Assembly (NCBI GenBank): GCA_016702545.1
Contig: JADJDT010000020.1
Location: forward strand, 1 to 64,000
From: Pseudomonadota bacterium
GTDB taxonomy: Bacteria > Myxococcota_A > Polyangia > GCA-2747355
Direction: 5' to 3'
Length of the DNA stretch: 64,000 bases
The notes under the pieces were generated by a model. It did no database searches and had not been told where the DNA came from. It was given only the letters and a program-made list of their open reading frames with translations. Positions 20,330 to 28,139 of the stretch are shown piece by piece (position 1 is the first letter of the stretch; each line of letters begins with the position of its first letter). The translations under genes were made by a program, and so were the position numbers.

Positions 20330-21507
20330 GCGCGAGCGTTTCCGCGCGCGCCGACGCCGTGCTGATGTCGACCTACCGGCGCGCGCCGGTCGTCTTCGTC
20401 CGCGGCGCGGGGAGCTGGCTCTACGATGACGCGGGCAAGGCCTACCTCGACTGCCTCTGTGGCGTCTCCGTCTGCTCGGTCGGGCACGCCAACCCACGCG
20501 TGGCGCGCGCGGTCAGCGAGCAGCTCGGCACCCTCGTGCACGTCTCCAACCTCTTTTACACCTTGCCGCAGGTCGAGCTCGCGGAGCGTCTCGTCGCGCT
20601 CTCCGGCCTCGATCGCGTGTTCTTCGCCAACTGCGGCGCCACGGCCAACGAGACGGCGATCAAGCTGGCGCGCCGCTGGGGCCAGCAGGGCGAGCGGCGT
20701 CGGCACGGCGTGATCTCGCTCGACGGCTCCTTCCACGGGCGCACGCTGGCGACGCTGGCGGCCACCGGTCAGCCCGAGAAGCAGGCGACCTTTCAGCCGC
20801 TGCCGCCCGGCTTCAGCCAGGTGGCGCCCGAGGACCTCGAGGCGCTGGCGGCGGCGATCGAGCCGACGACCGTCGCCGTGCTGCTCGAGACCGTCCAGGG
20901 GGAGGGCGGCGTGCGGCCGCTCGGCGAGCGCTACCTGCAGGGGGTGCGCCGGCTCTGCGACGAGCGCGAGCTGCTGTTGATCGTCGACGACGTCCAGGCC
21001 GGGACCGGACGTTGCGGCCGCTGGTTCTCGTGGCAGGATCTCGGCTTCGTGCCCGACATCGCGACCACGGCCAAGGCCCTCGGCGGTGGGCTGCCGATCG
21101 GCGCTTGCCTGGCCCGTGGCGCGGTGGCGGCGGCCTTCCGCCCGGGGGACCACGCGACCACCTTCGGCGGCGGCCCGGCGGTCTGCCGCGGCGCGCTGGC
21201 GGTGATCGAGGAGATCGAGCAGCGCGCGCTGCTCGCCAACTGCGCGGCGCGCGGCGCCGAGCTGCGGGCGGCGCTCGAGCGCGTGCCCGGCGTGAGCGCG
21301 GTGCGCGGGCGCGGGCTGCTCTTGGGCGCGGTGCTGGAGCGTCCCTGCGCCGAGGCTCTGGTCGCGCGCGCGCTCGAGCTGGGACTGGTGGTCAACAACG
21401 TGCGACCGGAGGTGGTGCGCTTTGCGCCGCCGCTGTCGATTACGGTCGAAGAGGTCGCCGAGGCCGCGCGACGCTTCGCAGGGGCGCTGGCTGCGGTCGC
21501 GAGCTGA
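20326..21507 (+). CDS. argD: Acetylornithine aminotransferase
   Basis: PLP enzyme making N-acetylornithine from the semialdehyde and glutamate. ATG 20326 overlaps the argB stop (ATGA). The protein has 393 residues, the normal length. The class-III aminotransferase blocks are GVSVCSVGHANPRV, FFANCGATANETAIKLAR and SLDGSFHGRTLATLAATG. LLIVDDVQAGTGRCG has Asp-Asp where most family members have Asp-Glu. The PLP lysine is Lys250 in TTAKALGGGLPIGA. It ends the arg operon; 48 bases later a separate lipoprotein gene starts. argF, argG and argH, which complete the pathway, are not in this window. Confidence 0.95.
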   Translation: MSASVSARADAVLMSTYRRAPVVFVRGAGSWLYDDAGKAYLDCLCGVSVCSVGHANPRVARAVSEQLGTLVHVSNLFYTLPQVELAERLVALSGLDRVFFANCGATANETAIKLARRWGQQGERRRHGVISLDGSFHGRTLATLAATGQPEKQATFQPLPPGFSQVAPEDLEALAAAIEPTTVAVLLETVQGEGGVRPLGERYLQGVRRLCDERELLLIVDDVQAGTGRCGRWFSWQDLGFVPDIATTAKALGGGLPIGACLARGAVAAAFRPGDHATTFGGGPAVCRGALAVIEEIEQRALLANCAARGAELRAALERVPGVSAVRGRGLLLGAVLERPCAEALVARALELGLVVNNVRPEVVRFAPPLSITVEEVAEAARRFAGALAAVAS

Positions 21508-21555
21508 GAGGGGTGACCGCCCGCTGACGCAGCGGCGGTCGAAGGAGCAAGGCAG

Positions 21556-24105
21556 ATGGCGTACACGGGTGGGTCGGGAGGCGGGGCGAGGCGCGGCAGG
21601 CACGCCGCGGGGTGCACGCTGGCGGTGTTCGCGCTGCTGAGCGGGCTTGGCCTCGCGGGCTGTAGCGGCTCGCGGGTGCGCGAGCGCGAATGCCGCACCA
21701 AGGAGGACTGCCCGCCCGGGCAGCTCTGCTCGCCGACGGGGCAGTGCGTGCCGGAGGTCAGCGACGGCGGCGTCGGCGATGGCGGCCGGCGCGATCTCGG
21801 GCCCTGTGGCGGCTGCGACGAGGGCGAACGCTGCGTGGGTGGTCGCTGCATCGACATCCAGAGCTGTCGTCACGACAACGAGTGCAGCAACGACACCTAC
21901 TGCGACCAGAGCGAATGCATTCCCTGGGGTACGGGACCCAAGGGCGACTTCGACCGCTCGTGCTCGACGCTGCAGCCCATCGGCCTGTTCGCGCCGGCGA
22001 TTCAATGCGCGTGGACCGGCCCGCCGGCGGGCGACCGCTTCCCGAAGCACCACAACGTGCTCGGCACGCCGCTGGTGGTCGACCTCGACCTCGACGGCGA
22101 CAAGCAGCAGCGTCACCCGTCGATCGTCTTCGTCTCCTACGACGGCACCGACGGCAAGGAGCAGGCCGAGTACTGTGCGGACAACCACCACGGCGTGATT
22201 CGCGTGATCGACGGCGAGAGCTGCGCGCAGCAGCAGACCGTCGATCCGGCGCTCGGCAAGGTGCGAGCCGCGGCGATCCTGGCCGTCGGCGACCTCAATG
22301 CCGATGGGCGGCCCGAGATCGTCGCTCTGCGCTGCGATGGCGGGTTGGTCGCCTTTGGCTACGACCGCGCGCAGCAGCGCTTCACGCGCCTGTGGGAGGC
22401 CGCACACCCGGCGAGCAAGACCTGGAGCGGTTGGACCGGCCCCTCGATCCACGACCTCGACAACGACGGCAAGCCCGAGCTGCTGAGCTGGAACGCGGTC
22501 TGGAGTCACGACGGGCGCTTGCTGGACGATGCGCTCGGCGACCTGACCTACGGCGCGGGCTACATCCCCGCGGTCGCCGATTTGCAGGGCGACGGTCTGG
22601 TCGAGCTGAGCAACGGCGAGAGCCTCTGGCAGTGGCGCGAGGGCCGCTGGCAGGTCTTGCGCCAACACGATCCCGATGTTCACCAGCGCGGCCAGGTGGC
22701 CTACGGCGACTTTGGTACCTACGGTGCCGAGGCGGCCCAGGATGATCGACAGCGACTCGATGGCGTGCCCGAGATCGCCGTCGTCGCGGATGGGCAGGCG
22801 CGCGTGCAGACCCTCACCGGCCGCATCGTCTTCGGACCGCTGGCGCTGCCCGCCGGTGGCACGGGCGGCGCGCCGACGGTGGCCGATTTCGACAAGGACG
22901 GGCGCGCCGAGTTGGCCGCGGCCGGCCGCGACAGCTACACGGTCTTCGACCTCGATTGCGGCAAGGCCTGGCAGCCGGCGGCGTGCCACGACGCCAGCGG
23001 CGTGCTCTGGACCCGCCGCTCGCAGGATCACAGCTCGAACGTGACGGGCTCCTCGGTCTTCGACTTCGAGGGCGATGGCGCGGCCGAGGCGGTGTACGCC
23101 GACGAGTGCTTCACCCGCGTCTACGACGGCAAGTCGGGCGACGTGCTCTTCTCGCAGTGGCGCACGTCCTGCACTTGGTACGACAACCCGGTGATCGCCG
23201 ATGTCGATGGCGACTTCAACGCCGAGATCGTCGTCTCGGCCAACGAGAACTGCCAGACCTTCGAGGGCAACGAGAACGGCGGCCCCTATCAGTGCGGGAC
23301 GGATCGGGTCAGCTATCCCGAGCGTCATCCCGACACGGACGAGGCGCTCGATCCGCTCTTCGCCGGGCTGCGGTGCAAGTTGGGAGAGGACTGCCCCGGG
23401 GGCTCGTGCAACGCGGGTCTCTGCCGCTGTAACAGCGATGCGCAATGCGGCAGCGGTGGTGGCTTCGGCTGTACGCCGCCGCGGGCCGGCACGCCGGGGA
23501 CGGGCAAGGTCTGCCGCGCGGTGTTCAAGGGCTATGTGCACGGCGTGCGGGTCTATCGCGACATCCAGGATCGCTGGGTCCGCTCGCGCATGATCTGGAA
23601 CCAGCACGCCTACGCCGTGACCAACGTGGCCGAGGACGGCACGGTGCCGCGCACGTCAGAGTGGCAGCCGAACTGGAAGCAGGCCGGGCTCAACAACTTC
23701 CGTCAGAACGTGCAGGGCTCGCTCGAGCCGGGCGCGCAGCCCGACCTGACCGTGCGCCGCAACCAGAAGCTGGCCTGCGAGCGCGAGGGCTGGCGCTTCG
23801 CGGCCAGTCTGTGCAACCGCGGCCTGGAGCCGGTGGGATCGGGCACGCCGGTGACCTTCTACCGCGGCGCGCCGGAAGCGGGCGGTACGCCCCTGTGCAT
23901 CGCGCGCTCCGAGGCCGCGATCGCGCCGGGCGCGTGTACGGAGGTGAGCTGCCTGTGGCAGGACCCCGACGGCACCTTCGCGCTGAGGGCCGATATCTAT
24001 GCCGTGGGCGACGACGACGGCACCGGCCTCGGCCAGAACCGCGAGTGCAAAGAGGGCAACAACGGCGCCCGCATGCGCCGCCCGCTCTGCACGATCATCT
24101 ACTGA
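21556..24105 (+). CDS. Large FG-GAP/VCBS-repeat lipoprotein
   Basis: Intact 849-residue surface lipoprotein, with signal peptide ending LGLAGC (Cys36). A Cys-rich segment follows (CRTKEDCPPGQLCSPTGQCV; CDEGERCVGGRCI; CRHDNECSNDTYC), resembling dickkopf-like or EGF-like Cys modules of myxobacterial lipoproteins. FG-GAP/VCBS-type propeller blades then recur: VVDLDLDGDKQQR, AVGDLNADGRPEIV, IHDLDNDGKPELLS, PTVADFDKDGRAELA and IADVDGDFNAEIVV, whose DxDxDG loops are calcium-binding in this family. A second Cys-rich module lies near residues 620-650. The C-terminal CARDB-like domain (about 690-849) ends CTIIY*. It is likely an extracellular adhesion or scaffold protein. The last third of its gene is duplicated at 25085-25494. 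Confidence 0.8.
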   Translation: MAYTGGSGGGARRGRHAAGCTLAVFALLSGLGLAGCSGSRVRERECRTKEDCPPGQLCSPTGQCVPEVSDGGVGDGGRRDLGPCGGCDEGERCVGGRCIDIQSCRHDNECSNDTYCDQSECIPWGTGPKGDFDRSCSTLQPIGLFAPAIQCAWTGPPAGDRFPKHHNVLGTPLVVDLDLDGDKQQRHPSIVFVSYDGTDGKEQAEYCADNHHGVIRVIDGESCAQQQTVDPALGKVRAAAILAVGDLNADGRPEIVALRCDGGLVAFGYDRAQQRFTRLWEAAHPASKTWSGWTGPSIHDLDNDGKPELLSWNAVWSHDGRLLDDALGDLTYGAGYIPAVADLQGDGLVELSNGESLWQWREGRWQVLRQHDPDVHQRGQVAYGDFGTYGAEAAQDDRQRLDGVPEIAVVADGQARVQTLTGRIVFGPLALPAGGTGGAPTVADFDKDGRAELAAAGRDSYTVFDLDCGKAWQPAACHDASGVLWTRRSQDHSSNVTGSSVFDFEGDGAAEAVYADECFTRVYDGKSGDVLFSQWRTSCTWYDNPVIADVDGDFNAEIVVSANENCQTFEGNENGGPYQCGTDRVSYPERHPDTDEALDPLFAGLRCKLGEDCPGGSCNAGLCRCNSDAQCGSGGGFGCTPPRAGTPGTGKVCRAVFKGYVHGVRVYRDIQDRWVRSRMIWNQHAYAVTNVAEDGTVPRTSEWQPNWKQAGLNNFRQNVQGSLEPGAQPDLTVRRNQKLACEREGWRFAASLCNRGLEPVGSGTPVTFYRGAPEAGGTPLCIARSEAAIAPGACTEVSCLWQDPDGTFALRADIYAVGDDDGTGLGQNRECKEGNNGARMRRPLCTIIY

Positions 24106-24180
24106 GTTCACCGACTGAACTCAGCCCCCTCGTTTGCTACGCCCAGGCTCCGTGAGCGACCGCGCGCCGCTCGTCCTCGC

Positions 24181-24705
24181 TCACCCGAACGCCGTCACGC
24201 ACCACCGCTCGCCGCAGCGCTTCGCCACAGCTCCGACCCGCGCGAGCTCGCAGCGCCGAACGCCCCCGCCGCAACGTCGCCGCGCCACATGCGGAGGCCC
24301 CTGCAGCGCCCGAACGAACCGCCTCGCGCTCCTTCGCTCGCCGTCCGCGGCCTCATGCTTCTTCACGAACCACTGCTTCTTCACGAAACCCGGTTCGGGG
24401 CTTTCGCGAGCCGCCAGGGCGCAGGCGAGGAACTTGTCGTCGTCCGGGTCCTCGCAGACTGCCTCGCCGAGCTCGACCGGTTCGACGAGATCGAGGTGAG
24501 CAACCACGACCGCCAGCGCCGCGGCCCCGTGGACCCTCGGATACCGGCGGGCCAGCTCGTTCACGACGCGCGTGTACTCATCGACGATCTCGGCCGACGC
24601 CACGAGGCGCAGACGACCCTCCTGCCAGGCCGCCAGGAGCTGCGCGGGTGCCCCGGAGAAGAAGATCGCGGAGATGAGCACGTTGGTGTCGACGACCACC
24701 CTCAT
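24181..24705 (-). CDS. PIN-domain toxin with altered C-terminus
   Basis: PIN-fold RNase of a toxin-antitoxin pair. ATG 24705 overlaps the stop of the AbrB-type antitoxin (ATGA), so the two are co-translated. The N-terminus, MRVVVDTNVLISAIFFSG, gives the first catalytic Asp. EIVDEYTRVVNELARRY supplies the conserved Glu, and CEDPDDDKFLACALAA supplies the third acidic position. The family normally continues to a SGDxDLL block with a fourth acidic residue. Here the sequence instead runs into RESPEPGFVKKQWFVKKHEA and a long Arg/Cys-rich tail. That tail contains a short motif also seen at 32148-32172. The toxin is therefore probably truncated or fused to foreign sequence, and may be inactive. Confidence 0.75.
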   Translation of the reverse strand: MRVVVDTNVLISAIFFSGAPAQLLAAWQEGRLRLVASAEIVDEYTRVVNELARRYPRVHGAAALAVVVAHLDLVEPVELGEAVCEDPDDDKFLACALAARESPEPGFVKKQWFVKKHEAADGERRSARRFVRALQGPPHVARRRCGGGVRRCELARVGAVAKRCGERWCVTAFG

Positions 24706-24965
24706 CGTCGTCGGCGCGCGCGGGCCACGGCGGGCCCGAGGTCGGCGCGCGTGAGGCCGGCCTTCCGCGCCTGGCCCCGAACCTCCTTGAGCAGGCCTTC
24801 GAGCTGCGCCAATGACGGCGCGCGAATCGACTTGAGGATGACCACGTCACCCTCGCCGACGACCACGAACTGGTCCCCAGAAACCAGGCCAAGCCGGCGA
24901 CGGATCGGCTCGGGAATCACGATCTGCCCCTTGGAGGACAGCTTCGCGGTAGACACCTGTTGCAT
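24702..24965 (-). CDS. AbrB/SpoVT-type antitoxin
   Basis: DNA-binding antitoxin with a swapped-hairpin AbrB fold. Start chosen at ATG 24965, which has AGGAGGG 5 bases upstream. An in-frame start at 25013 lacks a ribosome site and would read through the operator-like repeat. The 87-residue protein opens MQQVSTAKLSSKGQIVIPEP and continues IRRRLGLVSGDQFVVVGEGD, the classic AbrB/MazE-like block. The C-terminal helix LAQLEGLLKEVRGQARKAGL probably contacts the toxin. A 14-bp inverted repeat just upstream (24977-24990) is a likely autoregulatory operator. The gene pair lies between two copies of the 3' end of the FG-GAP lipoprotein gene. Confidence 0.85.
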   Translation of the reverse strand: MQQVSTAKLSSKGQIVIPEPIRRRLGLVSGDQFVVVGEGDVVILKSIRAPSLAQLEGLLKEVRGQARKAGLTRADLGPAVARARRRR

Positions 24966-24976
24966 CGACGCCCTCC

Positions 24977-24990
24977 TCTTACCAGTAAGA
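24977..24990. promoter_or_regulatory. Inverted repeat upstream of antitoxin, probable operator
   Basis: TCTTACCAGTAAGA has 6-bp perfect arms around CA. It lies 11 bases upstream of the antitoxin ATG and overlaps the area where a promoter is expected. AbrB-type antitoxins commonly repress their own operon from such sites. Confidence 0.5.
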
Positions 24991-25084
24991 CGCTGGCCAG
25001 GCGCTGCGCGCAAGTCAAAACTCAGCGGTCACGAGGCGACGTCGACTTTGAAGACCCTGCGCAGCAGGGCGGCCCAGCGCCAGC

Positions 25085-25494
25085 GGCTGTACGCCGCCGC
25101 GGGCCGGCACGTCGGGGGCGGGCAAGGTCTGCCGCGCGGTGTTCAAGGGCTATGTGCACGGCGTGCGGGTCGATCGCGACATCCAGGATCGCTGGGTCCG
25201 CTCGCGCATGATCTGGAACCAGCACACGCCTACGCCGTGACCAACGTGGCCGAGGACGGCACGGTGCCGCGCACGTCAGAGTGGCAGCCGAACTGGAAGC
25301 AGGGCGGGGCTCAATAACTTCCGTCAGAACGTGCAGGGCTCGCTCGAGCCGGGTGCGCAGCCCGACCTGACGGTGCGCCGCAACCAGAAGTTGGCCTGCG
25401 AGCGCGAGGGCTGGCGCTTCGCGGCCAGTCTGTGCAACCGCGGCCTGGAGCCGGTGGGATCGGGCACGCCGGTGACCTGCACGATCATCTACTG
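25085..25494 (+). pseudogene. Truncated duplicate of the FG-GAP lipoprotein 3' end
   Basis: This stretch is nearly identical to 23476-23860 of the intact lipoprotein gene: CTPPRAGT, KVCRAVFKGYVHGVRV and IQDRWVRSRMIWNQH, down to RGLEPVGSGTPVT. It then jumps to the last 17 bases of the gene, ending CTIIY*, so about 230 bases are missing. The join shows a CT microhomology. It has a 2-base insertion (CAGCACACGCC) and another 1-base change near 25310, so it cannot be translated as one protein. Similarity continues about 30 bases past the stop codon. It has no start of its own. Confidence 0.9.
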
Positions 25495-25631
25495 ACCTCT
25501 ACTGAGCTCAGTCCACCCTCCCGCTCGCGCTGCTACGCTCTCGAACGGGCCGGCGTGCGCCGCTGGCCTATTCGAGCAGGACACCGGGTCGCGGGCGGCC
25601 GCGGCCCCCGGTATTCAGGGGAGGACGCAGC

Positions 25632-27875
25632 ATGAGGGGCTTACGGAGAAGCTCGGTCCTGGGCCGAACAGCAGCGCTCGCGGCGCTGGTCGCGATGGCA
25701 AGCCTGGCGGGAGGTCTCGGCTGTAGCGGCTCGGTGGGGCCCGGGAGACCGGCCGGCGACGCGCGCCGCCCCACCACGGCAAGGGACGGCGGGCCCAGGG
25801 CGAGGGACGGCGGGCCCACGGCGAGGGACGGCGGGCTCTCGGATCGGAGCACCGGCTGCAAACCGGCGTGCCTCGCCGGTCAGCGCTGTGTCGATGGCTT
25901 CTGTTATCTCGGTGACGCCGCGCCGGCGTGCCCGGTCCAGCCGACGCGGCCCTGCAGCGCCGCGGGCGGCACCGGCACGCAGACCTGCGCCCGCGGGCTC
26001 TGGGGTGCCTGCGTCGTCGATCGCTGCACCGACGCCTCGGCGACGCCCCCCGCGTGCGGCTTCACCCCCCGAGCGTGTGCCGCGGCCCCGGCTTCCTGCG
26101 GCGCCGTCAATCACCAACTACCGCTGCCGACCCACTTCAGTGCCGCCAGCGGAGGCGCGTCCTTCCTCGCCACCGACGCGCCCCAGTTGATGTTGCCGCA
26201 GACCCTCCCGTCCGGCTACACGCCGGGAGCCTGCTACCCGGTCTTCAACTACGGCTGGATCCCGGACCTCGATCACTACCCGGCGGCGACCTTCACCACG
26301 GAGGCGCCGAGCAACGCCACCGCCGAGGCCTTCGCCGCCGCGAGCTGTGCCGCGACCGGGGTCCCCCTCGAGCACCGGCGGCCGCCGACCGGCGACGGGG
26401 TCTGGGCCTCCGGCGCGCCGACCTCGAAGGGCTGCCGCACGCAGGTGATCCACGCCAGCATCGCCGACCATTCGCTCTACACGGTGTTCCTGCCGCCGAG
26501 CTGGTCGGCCGACGCGCCGGCCGGCACCTACCCGATCCTCTTCAACGGCCAGTACGACCTGCATGCCAACACCTTCCGCGAGTACGGGCCGCTGCTCGCG
26601 CGCGTGGTCAGCGAGAGCGGCCTGCAGGGCCGCCGCGGCGTGATCGGCGTGCTGTGGAACGGCGGCGGCGCGGCGGCGAGCCGCACGATGAGCGAGCGAG
26701 CGCTGGCCCAATTCGCCTCGGTCATCGCCCAGGTGGCGGAGCGCTACCACGGCAACCCGCAGTGGATCGTCACCTTCGGTCGCTCGCGTGGGGGCGTTAC
26801 GGCGCTGGAGATGGCATCCAACCCTAACGGCGCACCCTACCGTGTGGTGCTGGCCGTGGCGCTGGTGCCGCCGACACTGATCGGCGACCACGCTCGCCTG
26901 GGCACCGTCACCTACCCGGCCCTGCTCGGCGCCGTCGCCTGGAGCACGGGCCTGGCCGACGCCTGGTTGGCGAACTGGACCTACCCGAGCTGCGCCGGCC
27001 GGCCGGCGCTCACGGGGCTACGTGGCTGGCAGGCGCACCTGCAGGTGCTCGTGGGCACGACCGACCCCGCGGTCGCCAACACCCAGCACAGCCTGCTCTC
27101 GGAGCGCTTCCTCGGCGCGTTGCAACGCGCGGGCACGCAGGTCTACCTGCAGATCGGCGAGCACGACAACATCGTCCCCTACCCGCACCAGGCGCGTTAC
27201 GCGACCGAGCTACGCGCGCGGGGCCTACCCGCGCAGGTCGAGGTTGTGCTGCGTGGCGGTCACACCTCCCTGCGCACGAATCTCGGCGGCGGTGGTCCCG
27301 CCTTCGACTACCTGGAGCGGATGGTGCGCGACGCCGGGCTCGCGCTCGCCGACCCGGCCCAGAGTCTGGCGGCGGCGCCGCCCGCCTTCATCAGGCCCGG
27401 GATCCGCTTCCACCGCGTGCGCCGCGGCGACGGCGCGACCGAGCTCGTCTCGCCGGCGCAGGGCCACTATCCCTTCGCCATCGACCTGCCCTGGATCGTC
27501 GCCGCCGGCACCGGCTTTCCGGTGGTCGCCGTCGGCGAGCCGGGCACCCAGTACGAGCTCGCCTCGACGCACGTGCCCACCGGTGCCGCCGCCGGCACTC
27601 TCACCGGCACGATCGCGGCGAATCACACCCACGAGCTCTGGGTCGACCTGCCTTCGACGCAGCCCGTTGGCACCTACCGCTGGACCCTGCGCATCCAGCG
27701 TCCGGGCCAGGGCTGGCAGGAGATCCCCAGCACCGCGACCCCCACCGGCGCCCTCTGCACCACCGAGGTCATCCCCTCCGAGCCGCCCCTGACCGGCGAC
27801 GCCGCCAGCGCCGGCGCCCAGCCGCCGACGCTCCCCGCCTACCCGGGCACCAACTGGGGTCTTTCCGAGTACTGA
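25632..27875 (+). CDS. Lipoprotein alpha/beta-hydrolase (esterase-like)
   Basis: Intact 747-residue protein. The signal peptide ends LAGGLGC (Cys31). A linker follows with three in-frame copies of a 7-residue unit ending ARDGG, then a Cys-rich module (CKPACLAGQRCVDGFCYLG). The catalytic domain (about residues 270-560) has HSLYTVFLPPSWSADAPAGT as its first strands. The nucleophile elbow is VTFGRSRGGVTALEM (Ser385). LQIGEHDNIVPYPHQ gives the acid region, and VVLRGGHTSLR the His region. The elbow is GRSRG, a GxSxG variant. The C-terminal 100 residues form a beta-sandwich. The fold points to secreted esterase, feruloyl-esterase or tannase-like activity, with unknown substrate. Confidence 0.7.
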   Translation: MRGLRRSSVLGRTAALAALVAMASLAGGLGCSGSVGPGRPAGDARRPTTARDGGPRARDGGPTARDGGLSDRSTGCKPACLAGQRCVDGFCYLGDAAPACPVQPTRPCSAAGGTGTQTCARGLWGACVVDRCTDASATPPACGFTPRACAAAPASCGAVNHQLPLPTHFSAASGGASFLATDAPQLMLPQTLPSGYTPGACYPVFNYGWIPDLDHYPAATFTTEAPSNATAEAFAAASCAATGVPLEHRRPPTGDGVWASGAPTSKGCRTQVIHASIADHSLYTVFLPPSWSADAPAGTYPILFNGQYDLHANTFREYGPLLARVVSESGLQGRRGVIGVLWNGGGAAASRTMSERALAQFASVIAQVAERYHGNPQWIVTFGRSRGGVTALEMASNPNGAPYRVVLAVALVPPTLIGDHARLGTVTYPALLGAVAWSTGLADAWLANWTYPSCAGRPALTGLRGWQAHLQVLVGTTDPAVANTQHSLLSERFLGALQRAGTQVYLQIGEHDNIVPYPHQARYATELRARGLPAQVEVVLRGGHTSLRTNLGGGGPAFDYLERMVRDAGLALADPAQSLAAAPPAFIRPGIRFHRVRRGDGATELVSPAQGHYPFAIDLPWIVAAGTGFPVVAVGEPGTQYELASTHVPTGAAAGTLTGTIAANHTHELWVDLPSTQPVGTYRWTLRIQRPGQGWQEIPSTATPTGALCTTEVIPSEPPLTGDAASAGAQPPTLPAYPGTNWGLSEY

Positions 27876-27913
27876 GCCGCGCAGGCCCGAGCGCGGTCTG
27901 GAGGATGCTGGTT

Positions 27914-28066
27914 ATGAAGCGATCACGGGCGGCCTCGCTGGGAGGGATGCTCGGCCTTGCCGCGCTCATCGGTTGTGGATCGGAGTCGGCCCCGACGGCT
28001 GCCTCGGATGCTAGGGGCGAGCGTCTTCGCGATGCTGCTCGCTCCGACGCAAGGCGTAGCGGATGA
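27914..28066 (+). CDS. Short lipoprotein, probable truncated remnant
   Basis: ATG 27914 gives a 50-residue product: MKRSRAASLGGMLGLAALIG, then CGSESAPTAASDARGERLRD and a short Arg/Asp-rich end. A full lipoprotein signal and the beginning of a typical Asp/Arg linker are present, but the expected mature domain is missing. The stop at 28064-28066 lies 74 bases before the end of the convergent regulator gene. It is probably the 5' stub of a larger lipoprotein gene cut off by insertion or deletion. Confidence 0.45.
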   Translation: MKRSRAASLGGMLGLAALIGCGSESAPTAASDARGERLRDAARSDARRSG

Positions 28067-28139
28067 GATGCTCCAGTCCTGCACGATCCTCAGCGGTGAG
28101 GGCGACGTTGGCGTAGAGCATTCAACGGGTCGGGGCCCA

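Noticed and set aside
20083..23607. Antisense open frame of over 1100 codons across argB, argD and the lipoprotein gene
   Set aside because: It mirrors high-GC coding DNA, has no family motifs and is rich in Arg/Asp/Ala artefacts; the plus-strand genes are unmistakable.
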